Source: Candidatus Krumholzibacteriota bacterium (GTDB lineage Bacteria; Krumholzibacteriota; Krumholzibacteriia; Krumholzibacteriales; Krumholzibacteriaceae). From it: a stretch of 15,768 nucleotides of DNA. Shown here piece by piece: positions 1 to 6,517 of the stretch. The notes beneath the pieces were generated by a model, which made no database searches, was not told the origin of the DNA, and was given only the letters and a program-made list of their open reading frames with translations. The stretch is from NCBI GenBank assembly GCA_030613345.1, contig JAUWMD010000027.1:1-15768 (forward strand), given 5' to 3'. The translations under genes and the position numbers were made by a program. Within the stretch, counting starts at the first letter, position 1. Each line of letters starts with the position of its first letter.

Positions 1-1578
1 CTGCCGGTGGCACCCGAGTATGCATCGGACACATCGATGCAACCGGATTCCATCGTGATTCCCGCCGGCCGGCCGATCTACGCCCTTATCGTCCATGGCT
101 ATACCCAGAACCAGAACTTCAATCAACTCCTGTGTTACAACTTCGCCAAGCGCCTCATGGAGGATGGCGCCTACGTTCACTACTCCTGGTGGAACAACCT
201 CTGCAGGGAATATATGGCGGGACCGCTTCACAATCCCGGTTCGTTTCCCGGGCACAGCGGTCTCTGGGGCGTCTGGGACGGCGCGTTCGAGGCAGATGAT
301 AAAGCTTATCCTGTAGACGACTACCAGTTTCAGGCCGACGCCGAAGCCTTTCTCCAGGCAATCCGCAACAACAATCCCAACGCGATCATCATAGTCGTCG
401 GTCACAGCATGGGGGGTGCTGCAGTGGCCCGCCTTGGGTCAAATACCAACGTCGTTATCGATATCCTGGCCCCGATCGATCCGGTCGATAATCGGAGCAG
501 GCCATGGGTTGCTTCAGGTGATTATTATAACTGGACGCGCTACCGCATAGCGCATGAGGACCTCGAAACTTCAACTCCACCCGATCCCGAACGGCAGCGA
601 ACGTTTCGCGGCAATGTGATCAATCTTTATCATCGATACCAGAAGGAGTTCGCGTTCCCGATGGATATCGACATCACCGCGCATTTTGTCGATACCATAC
701 CCCCGGGCGGGTCGAGCACTCAACGGCGCGTGACCACATGTGACACAGAAGTCATAACCTGTTCGGGCGAATGCTGCTACATGGATGGGCACGGTGAGAT
801 CGTCGGTTACCGGGGTATGATGAATCCCTTTGAATCCTACCCTAAAGGGCTCCAGATGCAAGGCGGCTGGCCGACAGGGCGCACACCAGAGGACATCTGC
901 AGGCGAAGGCGACTTCTCATGGAATGGCCGCATGCGGATTACCGGGACGACTGGAAGTATCGACCCCAGAATCCCGACCTCTGCCTGGTGTCGGAAGGCC
1001 TGATCAGCCTGTATGAAGAGATGAACCGCCCGCCCGCAGCCGATGCCGGCGGGGACCGGACCGTCGCGCACTCGGCATCCGGAGTGACGCTGGACGGCTC
1101 GGCTTCGACCGATCCCGACTATGACGATCTCAGCTACACCTGGCGGGGCGCGCTATGGGAGATGGATGGACGAGTCGTCACTGTCATGCTGGGCCCGGGG
1201 ACTCACGAGATCACGCTGACCGTGAAAGACCCAAGCGGTCACATCGATCGCGACACCTTCGTGGTGACCGTTGTGGATGATCCGGACAGCGGATCGTCGC
1301 CGGCCGCGACGACGGTAAGGGCGCACCCCAATCCGTTCAATTCCGGCACCCGCGTTGTCTTCGAGCTGATCGAGCGGCAGACTGTTTCTCTGCAGATCTT
1401 CGACCTGCAGGGGCGCCTTGTGCGGACCCTGGAGGAGGGCACCTTCGATCAGGGTCGTCACGAAAGCTTCTGGGATGCTCGCAACGAAACAGGGAAAATG
1501 GTCACCAGCGGCATTTACTTCGTGAGTATGCGCGCGGGTGATCGAACCGAATTCTCCAAGATAGTACTGCTGAAGTGA
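1..1578 (+). CDS. Secreted alpha/beta hydrolase (lipase-like) with PKD and FlgD-like C-terminal domain, 5'-truncated by window edge
   Basis: The reading frame is open from base 1, so the true start and any signal peptide lie outside the window; residues are counted from the GTG at 7. The N-terminal half has the alpha/beta hydrolase pattern: an oxyanion-type ALIVHGYTQNQ stretch near residues 26-36 and the nucleophile elbow GHSMGG at 132-137 with Ser134. Asp158 or Asp161 (APIDPVD) and His262 (DGHGE) are candidate remaining triad members; this is inference from order only. Residues about 340-425 form a PKD-type beta domain (PPAADAGG, LDGSASTDPD, TLTVKDPSG). The last 80 residues, starting at NPFNSGT (442), are a FlgD-like/T9SS type A-like tail ending in GIYFVSMRAG and KIVLLK. 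In the families I know, such tails go with export or surface attachment. The substrate is unknown; ester or lipid hydrolysis is the default guess. The gene converges on the kinase gene, with 33 bases between stops and no clear terminator. Confidence 0.85.
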   Translation: MPVAPEYASDTSMQPDSIVIPAGRPIYALIVHGYTQNQNFNQLLCYNFAKRLMEDGAYVHYSWWNNLCREYMAGPLHNPGSFPGHSGLWGVWDGAFEADDKAYPVDDYQFQADAEAFLQAIRNNNPNAIIIVVGHSMGGAAVARLGSNTNVVIDILAPIDPVDNRSRPWVASGDYYNWTRYRIAHEDLETSTPPDPERQRTFRGNVINLYHRYQKEFAFPMDIDITAHFVDTIPPGGSSTQRRVTTCDTEVITCSGECCYMDGHGEIVGYRGMMNPFESYPKGLQMQGGWPTGRTPEDICRRRRLLMEWPHADYRDDWKYRPQNPDLCLVSEGLISLYEEMNRPPAADAGGDRTVAHSASGVTLDGSASTDPDYDDLSYTWRGALWEMDGRVVTVMLGPGTHEITLTVKDPSGHIDRDTFVVTVVDDPDSGSSPAATTVRAHPNPFNSGTRVVFELIERQTVSLQIFDLQGRLVRTLEEGTFDQGRHESFWDARNETGKMVTSGIYFVSMRAGDRTEFSKIVLLK

Positions 1579-1611
1579 TATGGAGCCATTCCCGGGGGCT
1601 GATCTCTTCCG

Positions 1612-3879
1612 TCAGGAATTCTCCGCGATCAGGGCGTTGATGTGCTCCAGGTCGGCGGCGGCGCCCAGGCTGTCGAATGCCGCGCGGGCCGCAAGCGCCT
1701 CGAGTTCGGCGAGGTCGGTTTCACCTTCTCCCCAGTAAGCGGTGGCCATACAGGCCCGCGTCCGCGCTTCCTCGTGCGGCATATTCGCCGTCTGCCAGTT
1801 TTTGCGGGCGGTACTGAGCAGCAGCAGCGCCGCCTCGCCGTCACCCTCTGCCAGCGCGACGGCGCCGGCTGCGTGGGCGGCGTAGGCGGAGAACACTGTC
1901 GATTCAAACCGCTCCGCAAGGGACACGAGCTCGTCCGCGCGCGACCTGGCGGTCATGATGTCTCCCCCGGCGAGCGCGATCTCCACACCAGCGGGAAGCA
2001 GCCGGATGCGGTCGAGGCCTACAGCGCTTCCTGATAAAGCGCGATCTATCAACGAACGCGCCGCGTCGTGCCGGCCCTGGGCCGCACGCAGCAGCGCCAT
2101 CCCGGGAGCGGGGTGACGGCCGCGCCGATGGGCCTCCTTGAACGAGGCCTCCGCCTCCTCGTGTTTACCCCGGCGGAGTTTGATCTCACCCATCACGTAA
2201 TAGGCCTCGGCAGCAACCGCGGCGCTGAAGCCCTCGCTCCTGCCGGCCGCGCGCTCGGCCTGACCCTCGGCCCCGGCCCAGTCGCCGCGTACGCACATGA
2301 TTTCGGCGCGGTGTACGCTGCAGATCCCCGGGAACGGGGATTCGCTGTGCGGTTGACACCACCGAACCGCCTGATCGCTCCATTCCCCGGCGCGCCTGTA
2401 ATCGGCGATCGTCTCGCACATCGAGATCATATTACAGTACGTCAAGCCCACGACGAGCGGCGACAATTCGCCCGACATTGCCATCGCCATGGCCTTGTCA
2501 AGAAGCGCCATCCCGTCTCTTGCCCGGTTCTTCAGAACGAACACACGGCCTCGATCCTGCGTGGCGAGCGCTCGCAGGTCAGCGTCATCGTGTCTCTCCG
2601 CTATCTCCAGCGCTTTGGATGTGTGGGCAAGTGCGGCATCGAGGTCCCGGTCCGCTTCGATAGCGATCTGTGCCCTGAGACGCGCCAGGTAACCGTTTTC
2701 GACGACATCAGGTACGGACTCCAGGAGCTTGTCGGCACGCGTGATCCATCCGTTGCACACGGACCGCGCGCCCCCGGCGTAGTTGTCGTGGGCGAGCTCG
2801 ATTGCGGCTCCGGCTGCGAGGGCGGGTTGACCGGCCTTGACGTATTGAGCGTGGGCGCGTTCCCGTGCGGCGACTGAAACGTCCATGCGGTCCATCCATA
2901 CAGCCGCTGCCCCCCATCGGTCCAGGTCCTCAGCCTCCAGCCCGGCTTGCGAATCGGCTTCCTCGAACGCCGCAAAGGCCTCCGGCCAAGCCTGGCTGGC
3001 GATTGCTGCGCGAGCGCGGCCGAGCACCGACGACGGGTCCACCGTTTGCGCAACCATTGGCGCTGTCTGAGAACAGGCCGTTTCGAGCGCGGCGCCCATT
3101 TCTTTCATCGACGCGAAGCGATCTGCGGGGTCTTTCGCCAATGCCCGGTGAATGATCGTCGCGAGCGCCTCCGGTGTTTTCCCGCGAAGTGACACGACCG
3201 GGGCCGGTTCTTCGTTCAGGATCTGATAGATTACGGCTGCCTCGTGATCACCCGAAAAGGGCCGTGTGCCGGTAACCATTTCGTAGAGTACCGCCCCCAG
3301 TGACCAGATGTCGACGCGGTGGTCGACTTCACCACCGTGCGCCTGTTCGGGCGACATGTACGCGACCGTTCCCAACGTACTCCCCTCGCGCGTAACCGCC
3401 GTCTGCCCCGTGAACTTGGCTAGCCCGAAATCGATGACCTTCACGCCGCCATCGTCGGTCACGATGATATTCGCGGGCTTGATGTCGCGGTGCACGATGC
3501 CCTTGCTGTGCGCGCTGGACAGTCCACTCGCCACCTTCATCGCGATATCCACCGCCCTGTCGATGGGTAGAGCATGGCGTGCGATAACGGCGTCAAGCGG
3601 CTCGCCCGCACAGTAGCCCATGGCAATGAATGTCTGGCCGTCGGCCGTCTCGTCAATGTCGTATATCGTGCAGATGTTGGGATGGTCAAGCGCTGACGCC
3701 GCCTGTGCCTCGCGCAGGAAGCGCTTGCGCTGGGTGTCGGTATGGCTCAGGTGGTGCGGCAGGAACTTGAGCGCGACAGTACGGTCGAGCTTCTGATCAT
3801 GGGCCTTGTATACGATGCCCATTCCACCGCCGCCAAGCTCCGAAACGATCTTGTATTGAGAAAATATCTTACCGATCAC
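1612..3879 (-). CDS. Eukaryotic-like Ser/Thr protein kinase (PknB type) with helical-repeat C-terminal region
   Basis: All the key kinase motifs are intact: glycine loop GGGGMG (16-21), VALK lysine K38, helix-C E57, catalytic loop HRDIKPAN (130-137), DFG (150-152), and GTVAYMSPEQ (170-179) as the P+1 loop. The catalytic domain ends near residue 270. The rest, about 290-755, is alanine-rich helix pairs of TPR type and has no membrane segment, so the protein should be cytosolic. The tail resembles the TPR region usually found ahead of LuxR HTH domains or attached to cyclases (for example ARAAFDSLGAAADLE near the end), but no HTH follows. The start is GTG at 3879, preceded by GGAG with a 7-base gap. 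A near-consensus promoter lies about 140 bases upstream, so the leader is long. The target is unknown. An active kinase that senses or binds through its repeats is the likely role. Confidence 0.93.
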   Translation of the reverse strand: MIGKIFSQYKIVSELGGGGMGIVYKAHDQKLDRTVALKFLPHHLSHTDTQRKRFLREAQAASALDHPNICTIYDIDETADGQTFIAMGYCAGEPLDAVIARHALPIDRAVDIAMKVASGLSSAHSKGIVHRDIKPANIIVTDDGGVKVIDFGLAKFTGQTAVTREGSTLGTVAYMSPEQAHGGEVDHRVDIWSLGAVLYEMVTGTRPFSGDHEAAVIYQILNEEPAPVVSLRGKTPEALATIIHRALAKDPADRFASMKEMGAALETACSQTAPMVAQTVDPSSVLGRARAAIASQAWPEAFAAFEEADSQAGLEAEDLDRWGAAAVWMDRMDVSVAARERAHAQYVKAGQPALAAGAAIELAHDNYAGGARSVCNGWITRADKLLESVPDVVENGYLARLRAQIAIEADRDLDAALAHTSKALEIAERHDDADLRALATQDRGRVFVLKNRARDGMALLDKAMAMAMSGELSPLVVGLTYCNMISMCETIADYRRAGEWSDQAVRWCQPHSESPFPGICSVHRAEIMCVRGDWAGAEGQAERAAGRSEGFSAAVAAEAYYVMGEIKLRRGKHEEAEASFKEAHRRGRHPAPGMALLRAAQGRHDAARSLIDRALSGSAVGLDRIRLLPAGVEIALAGGDIMTARSRADELVSLAERFESTVFSAYAAHAAGAVALAEGDGEAALLLLSTARKNWQTANMPHEEARTRACMATAYWGEGETDLAELEALAARAAFDSLGAAADLEHINALIAENS

Positions 3880-4021
3880 ACGCGCACTCCGAATCTACTC
3901 AACGAGAATTGATCAGCTTTGTCATGTTACCACAAGGAGACGAGAAATTTCATCGTCCTGCCCCTGCCTGATATAGTATGGATGTAGTTTCATGGTCTTT
4001 GCCGCTTAAAAATGTCTTAAA

Positions 4022-4051
4022 ATCATACAATATTCTGACAATTATTGTCAA
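4022..4051 (-). promoter_or_regulatory. Sigma70-type promoter of the kinase gene
   Basis: Read on the minus strand, TTGACA (complement of 4046-4051, 6 of 6 consensus) is followed after 18 bases by TATGAT (complement of 4022-4027, 5 of 6). It points at the kinase start at 3879 and predicts a leader of roughly 135 bases. The -35 box and the upstream half of the spacer lie inside the palindrome listed separately. Confidence 0.65.
4036..4050. promoter_or_regulatory. Perfect 7-1-7 palindrome, candidate Fur-family operator
   Basis: TGACAATTATTGTCA is a perfect inverted repeat of 7 bases around one central base. It differs from the classical 7-1-7 Fur box TGATAATNATTATCA only at symmetrical positions 4 and 12, so 12 of 14 defined positions agree. 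PerR and Zur boxes share the same layout. It overlaps the -35 element of the kinase promoter, where a bound protein would block RNA polymerase. The regulator is not in the window, and one site alone cannot identify it. Confidence 0.45.
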
Positions 4052-4211
4052 GTATTCAGCCGCAGACCAGACATATCCTTACTCAACGCCGGGATCACCC
4101 CCTCCGTGCTCCGGCATCATTGAAAAGGATAGTAAATGACGAGGATCGAGTATTATAATGGTCCGCACAATATAAATTGGTGAACGATACGGGAAATTCA
4201 GGAGGGTTGCG

Positions 4212-4799
4212 ATGAGAAGGCTGTCATTACCTGTAGCGGTTTTCGCCGCTGTAATGATTCTGGCCCTGCCGCTGGCGGCGCAGGAGGGAAACGACAAGAA
4301 GGCAACCAAAGAGGCCGGAAAGACAGATATCGAGCTGGTCGAGATAGAGCCGTTCTTCTACTGTGCCGTGGAGATGACCGGGAGCTACACGCAGCATCCC
4401 GACGCCTTCATGAAGCTGTACACCGAGGCGGGGAAACAGGGCCTGCCCATGGCCGGGATGCCGTTCGGCATCTACTGGAACTCGCCGCATGACACGGCCG
4501 AGGAAGCCCTGAAATGGGAGATCGGCCTGGCCGTACCTGAGGACAAGGAAATACAGCCCCCCCTCAGCAGGAAGGGATGGGAACACATATTAGTCGCAAA
4601 GAAGGATTTCGAGGGAGCTTTCGGATCGGAAGAGATGTCCGCAGCATACTCTGAAGTATCCGGATGGATAGAGGAGAATGGATACGAGCTGTCCGGCCCG
4701 ATGATGGAAAAGTACCTCAGCAGCCCTTCTCCCAACGAAGAGGGTGAATTCGTCGGCAAGGTGCAGATCATATTCCCGGTTCAGAAGAAAAAGCAGTGA
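4212..4799 (+). CDS. Exported GyrI-like / bacterial effector-binding domain protein
   Basis: The 195-residue protein begins with a signal peptide (MRR, then a hydrophobic stretch to about residue 20, with likely cleavage after LAA at 23). The remainder matches the layout of the GyrI-like/AraC effector-binding fold as I know it. It has a first half with PFFYCAVEMTGSY and MPFGIYWNSPHDTAEEALKWEIGLAVPE, and a second half with GWEHILVAKKDFEG, a helix with YSEVSGWIEENGYE, then PMMEKYLSSPSPNE and a final strand VQIIFPV. Such domains bind small molecules or, in GyrI, DNA gyrase, and are normally cytosolic. An exported stand-alone copy suggests ligand binding or chaperoning in the periplasm (inference). 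GGAGGG at 4201-4206 gives an ideal gap to ATG 4212. No DNA-binding domain is present. Confidence 0.8.
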   Translation: MRRLSLPVAVFAAVMILALPLAAQEGNDKKATKEAGKTDIELVEIEPFFYCAVEMTGSYTQHPDAFMKLYTEAGKQGLPMAGMPFGIYWNSPHDTAEEALKWEIGLAVPEDKEIQPPLSRKGWEHILVAKKDFEGAFGSEEMSAAYSEVSGWIEENGYELSGPMMEKYLSSPSPNEEGEFVGKVQIIFPVQKKKQ

Positions 4800-4818
4800 G
4801 GCGAAATATCAGTCCCTT

Positions 4819-4908
4819 GCGTCTATGCCGCACGCTGCACCGACAGGCGTTGGAGAATATTAAAAGGGCCCGGGTACACCCGGGCGTCGGCGAACTCCGC
4901 TTCGATAA
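4819..4908 (-). pseudogene. Decayed, internally deleted remnant of a paralog of the secreted protein gene at 9995-10687
   Basis: Bases 4833-4884 match 10099-10150 at about 45 of 52 positions without gaps, and 4819-4834 match 10005-10020 at 15 of 16. The order is the same, but about 80 bases of the intact gene are missing between them. On the minus strand the longer block still reads PGCTRALLIFSNACRCS beside SGCTQALVIFSNAYRCS in the intact gene. A further short block upstream (about 4886-4908) reads IEAEFADA beside FDRVFPDA, and 33-36 bases of the intact gene are missing at its CGGG junction. The final block (GCGTCTATGCCGC) is shifted out of frame. It has no start, no ribosome binding site and no usable length. 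This is a relic of a duplicate copy, not a gene. Confidence 0.7.
4868..4885. repeat. Short perfect GC hairpin inside the remnant
   Basis: GCCCGGGT-AC-ACCCGGGC is a perfect inverted repeat created at the deletion junction of the relic. Read on the minus strand it is followed by CCTTTTAAT, so it could act as a weak terminator in that direction. There is no intact minus-strand gene for it to serve, and on the plus strand no T-run follows. Confidence 0.4.
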
Positions 4909-4913
4909 ATAAC

Positions 4914-4943
4914 TTGACATCTAATTCCAGATGGCCTACAAAT
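4914..4943 (+). promoter_or_regulatory. Sigma70-type promoter of the trypsin-like protease gene
   Basis: TTGACA at 4914-4919 (6 of 6 consensus) and TACAAA at 4937-4942 (4 of 6) are spaced by exactly 17 bases. The predicted transcript starts near 4950 and would have a leader of about 100 bases before ATG 5056. Confidence 0.5.
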
Positions 4944-5055
4944 ACAGGTCATAAATTCACTCAGGGGGACTCCCGGAGTTTATGGTCCGCTCGATGATTC
5001 AGGAGAAAAACCTCCGAGAGCCTCTCACCCCACCCACACTACGAAGGAGGGCTTG

Positions 5056-6183
5056 ATGAGATTCTCATTTGCCCAGTCACGGTGGCGGATGCTTGTCCTG
5101 GTCGGTGTCGTTCTGGCTCTTGTCGGAATCTGGGGATGTTCCGGCACGGAAGATTCCATCACCGATCCGGGCTCATCTGCAACTGGTCTGATGAGCACAT
5201 CCAGCCGAGAGATCCAGGATGTGATGGCCATTCAGAACCTTCATACCGCGAAGCTCATGGCGGAGAAGGACGTGATCGGAACGGCCACCACGCTCACCGA
5301 GGATGGCAGACCTGCCATCATGATCCTGGTTACCACGAACGACGCGATGGGGAAGCTCCCCCGCGAGATCGACGGCATTCCGGTCAGGCCGCTGCTCACG
5401 GACAAGATCGTTGCGATGGGCAAGCCAAGCAAACCGCCCAAACCGGACAAAGTAGATCACAAGGCCAAGCAGGATACTCCGATCCAGCTCGGCACGTCGG
5501 GCGGCTGGCGCTATGACCTTGCCAACGGCTACTGCTGCGGCGGTACGCTCGGTTCACTGATCCAGGTCGGCGGCAGCAAGCGGATACTGAGCAACTATCA
5601 TGTGTTCGAGGCCGATATCGTCTCCGGCGGCAACGGCAGAGTCGCAACAACGGGCGATTACATCATCCAGCCCGGTCTGATCGACGTCGGCTGCAACGCC
5701 GACGCCGCGCAGAATGTCGCGACTCTAGTCGTGACGAGTTCGCTTCCCGGCAACAATGTCGATTGTTCAAGCGCGAATATAATAGCCGGCATGGTCGATC
5801 CCAGCGGCGCGATCCTCGAGATCGGCACGCTCTCAGCGACGACTGTGGACGCATATATCGGGCAGGACGTCAAGAAAAGCGGCCGTACGACAGGTCTGGC
5901 GCGAAGCTCGGTCAGTGGACTCAACGCGACGGTCAGTATCGCTTATGATAACGAGTGCGCCGGCGGGGCTGCGTTCACGAGGACCTTCACGGGCCAGATC
6001 CTCATAACGAACAGAGCGAGCAAGTTCCTTGGCGGCGGCGACTCCGGATCCCTGCTGGTCGAGGACGTCACTACCGATCCGAGTGCGGTCGGCCTGTTGT
6101 TCGCGGGCAGCAGATCTATTGCGGTGGCAAATCCGATCGACGAGGTGCTTGATTTCTTCGGCGCAACGATGGTCGGCAACTGA
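5056..6183 (+). CDS. Lipoprotein trypsin-like serine protease with N-terminal pro-domain-like region
   Basis: ATG 5056 is preferred over the in-frame TTG at 5053 because AAGGAGG at 5044-5050 then sits 5 bases away. The protein has 375 residues. Residues 1-27 are a type II signal peptide ending in IWG before Cys28, which predicts membrane anchoring (W at -2 is slightly unusual). Residues about 52-121 form a small alpha/beta domain, followed by a Lys/Pro-rich linker (122-140: SKPPKPDK). The catalytic domain covers about 145-375. His182 lies in SNYHVF, Asp236 in NNVDCSSANI, and Ser330 in GGGDSGSLL, in the usual chymotrypsin order, so the triad appears intact. It resembles the NAL1-like/trypsin-like peptidases rather than DegP, and has no PDZ. 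Several Cys residues (CCGG, GCNAD, VDCSS, NECAGG) could form disulfides. The N-terminal domain recurs as the separate protein at 6280-6510. Confidence 0.82.
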   Translation: MRFSFAQSRWRMLVLVGVVLALVGIWGCSGTEDSITDPGSSATGLMSTSSREIQDVMAIQNLHTAKLMAEKDVIGTATTLTEDGRPAIMILVTTNDAMGKLPREIDGIPVRPLLTDKIVAMGKPSKPPKPDKVDHKAKQDTPIQLGTSGGWRYDLANGYCCGGTLGSLIQVGGSKRILSNYHVFEADIVSGGNGRVATTGDYIIQPGLIDVGCNADAAQNVATLVVTSSLPGNNVDCSSANIIAGMVDPSGAILEIGTLSATTVDAYIGQDVKKSGRTTGLARSSVSGLNATVSIAYDNECAGGAAFTRTFTGQILITNRASKFLGGGDSGSLLVEDVTTDPSAVGLLFAGSRSIAVANPIDEVLDFFGATMVGN

Positions 6184-6194
6184 TCGTATTTCAT

Positions 6195-6210
6195 GTCCGG
6201 ATAACCGGAC
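6195..6210. repeat. Small perfect hairpin after the protease stop
   Basis: GTCCGG-ATAA-CCGGAC is a perfect 6-bp stem with a 4-base loop, 11 bases after the protease stop codon. No T-run follows. It sits just ahead of the full terminator and may protect the mRNA 3' end. Confidence 0.4.
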
Positions 6211-6223
6211 AGCATTCGATATC

Positions 6224-6261
6224 AAGGGACCCGTCCGGCAACGACCGGGCGGGTCCCTTTT
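6224..6261 (+). terminator. Rho-independent terminator of the protease gene
   Basis: AAGGGACCCG-T-CCGG pairs with CCGG-G-CGGGTCCCTT around a CAACGA loop, with the T/G position pairing as U-G in RNA. The stem runs straight into TTTT. It is strong and correctly placed 40 bases after the stop. The next gene starts 18 bases beyond, so that gene must rely on read-through or a promoter of its own that I cannot see. Confidence 0.8.
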
Positions 6262-6279
6262 CATGAGAGCGGGAACACG

Positions 6280-6510
6280 ATGCAGCCACGCGATATCAAG
6301 ACAGTGATGGAGGCTCACGCCGGCGTACTGATGGCGATTCCCGGCGTGACCGGTGTCGCCATAGGCGAGCTGGAAGACAGGACTCCGTGCATCCTCGTCC
6401 TGGTCGCAGAGAGTACGGACGAGATCGCTCGCGGGATCCCGGATATCCTGGAAGGGCACTCCGTACGTCTCCTGGAGAGCGGTGAGATCAAGCCGATGCG
6501 CGGCGACTGA
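6280..6510 (+). CDS. Small protein homologous to the N-terminal domain of the upstream protease
   Basis: This 76-residue protein lines up with residues about 52-121 of the protease at 5056-6183. It shares the spaced pattern H...LM....V.G.A....ED..P.I..LV, then G..VR.L....I..M. It therefore consists of that domain alone, without signal peptide, linker or catalytic part. The Shine-Dalgarno signal before ATG 6280 is weak (GAGAGCGGGA), and a terminator lies just upstream. Its stop is 7 bases from the converging stop of the next gene. The domain may be an ancient pro-peptide-like fold. A pro-domain acting in trans would be attractive, but without a signal peptide this protein should stay in the cytosol while the protease is exported. 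Coding status rests on the similarity, which also argues against a chance frame. Confidence 0.68.
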   Translation: MQPRDIKTVMEAHAGVLMAIPGVTGVAIGELEDRTPCILVLVAESTDEIARGIPDILEGHSVRLLESGEIKPMRGD

Positions 6511-6517
6511 GCGCTGC

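Larger units (their letters stand above)
3880..4211. other. Divergent intergenic region between the kinase and the exported GyrI-like gene
   Basis: This gap of 332 bases is AT-richer than its neighbours and holds regulatory sequence only. It contains the kinase promoter and palindrome (4022-4051). On the plus strand there is a TATAAT at 4154-4159 without a good -35 box at 16-18 bases, and a possible second -10, TATAAA, at 4171-4176; either could serve the gene at 4212. I see no small gene with a ribosome binding site and no structured RNA. Confidence 0.5.

Noticed and set aside
1579..1611. Possible terminator between the convergent hydrolase and kinase genes
   Set aside because: Only short imperfect pairing around CCCGGGGG, with no stable stem and no T-run.
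2068..2877. Long plus-strand open frame of 269 codons inside the kinase gene
   Set aside because: It is antisense to an intact kinase-TPR gene with clear motifs, has no ribosome binding site, and the product resembles nothing. High GC gives long antisense frames.
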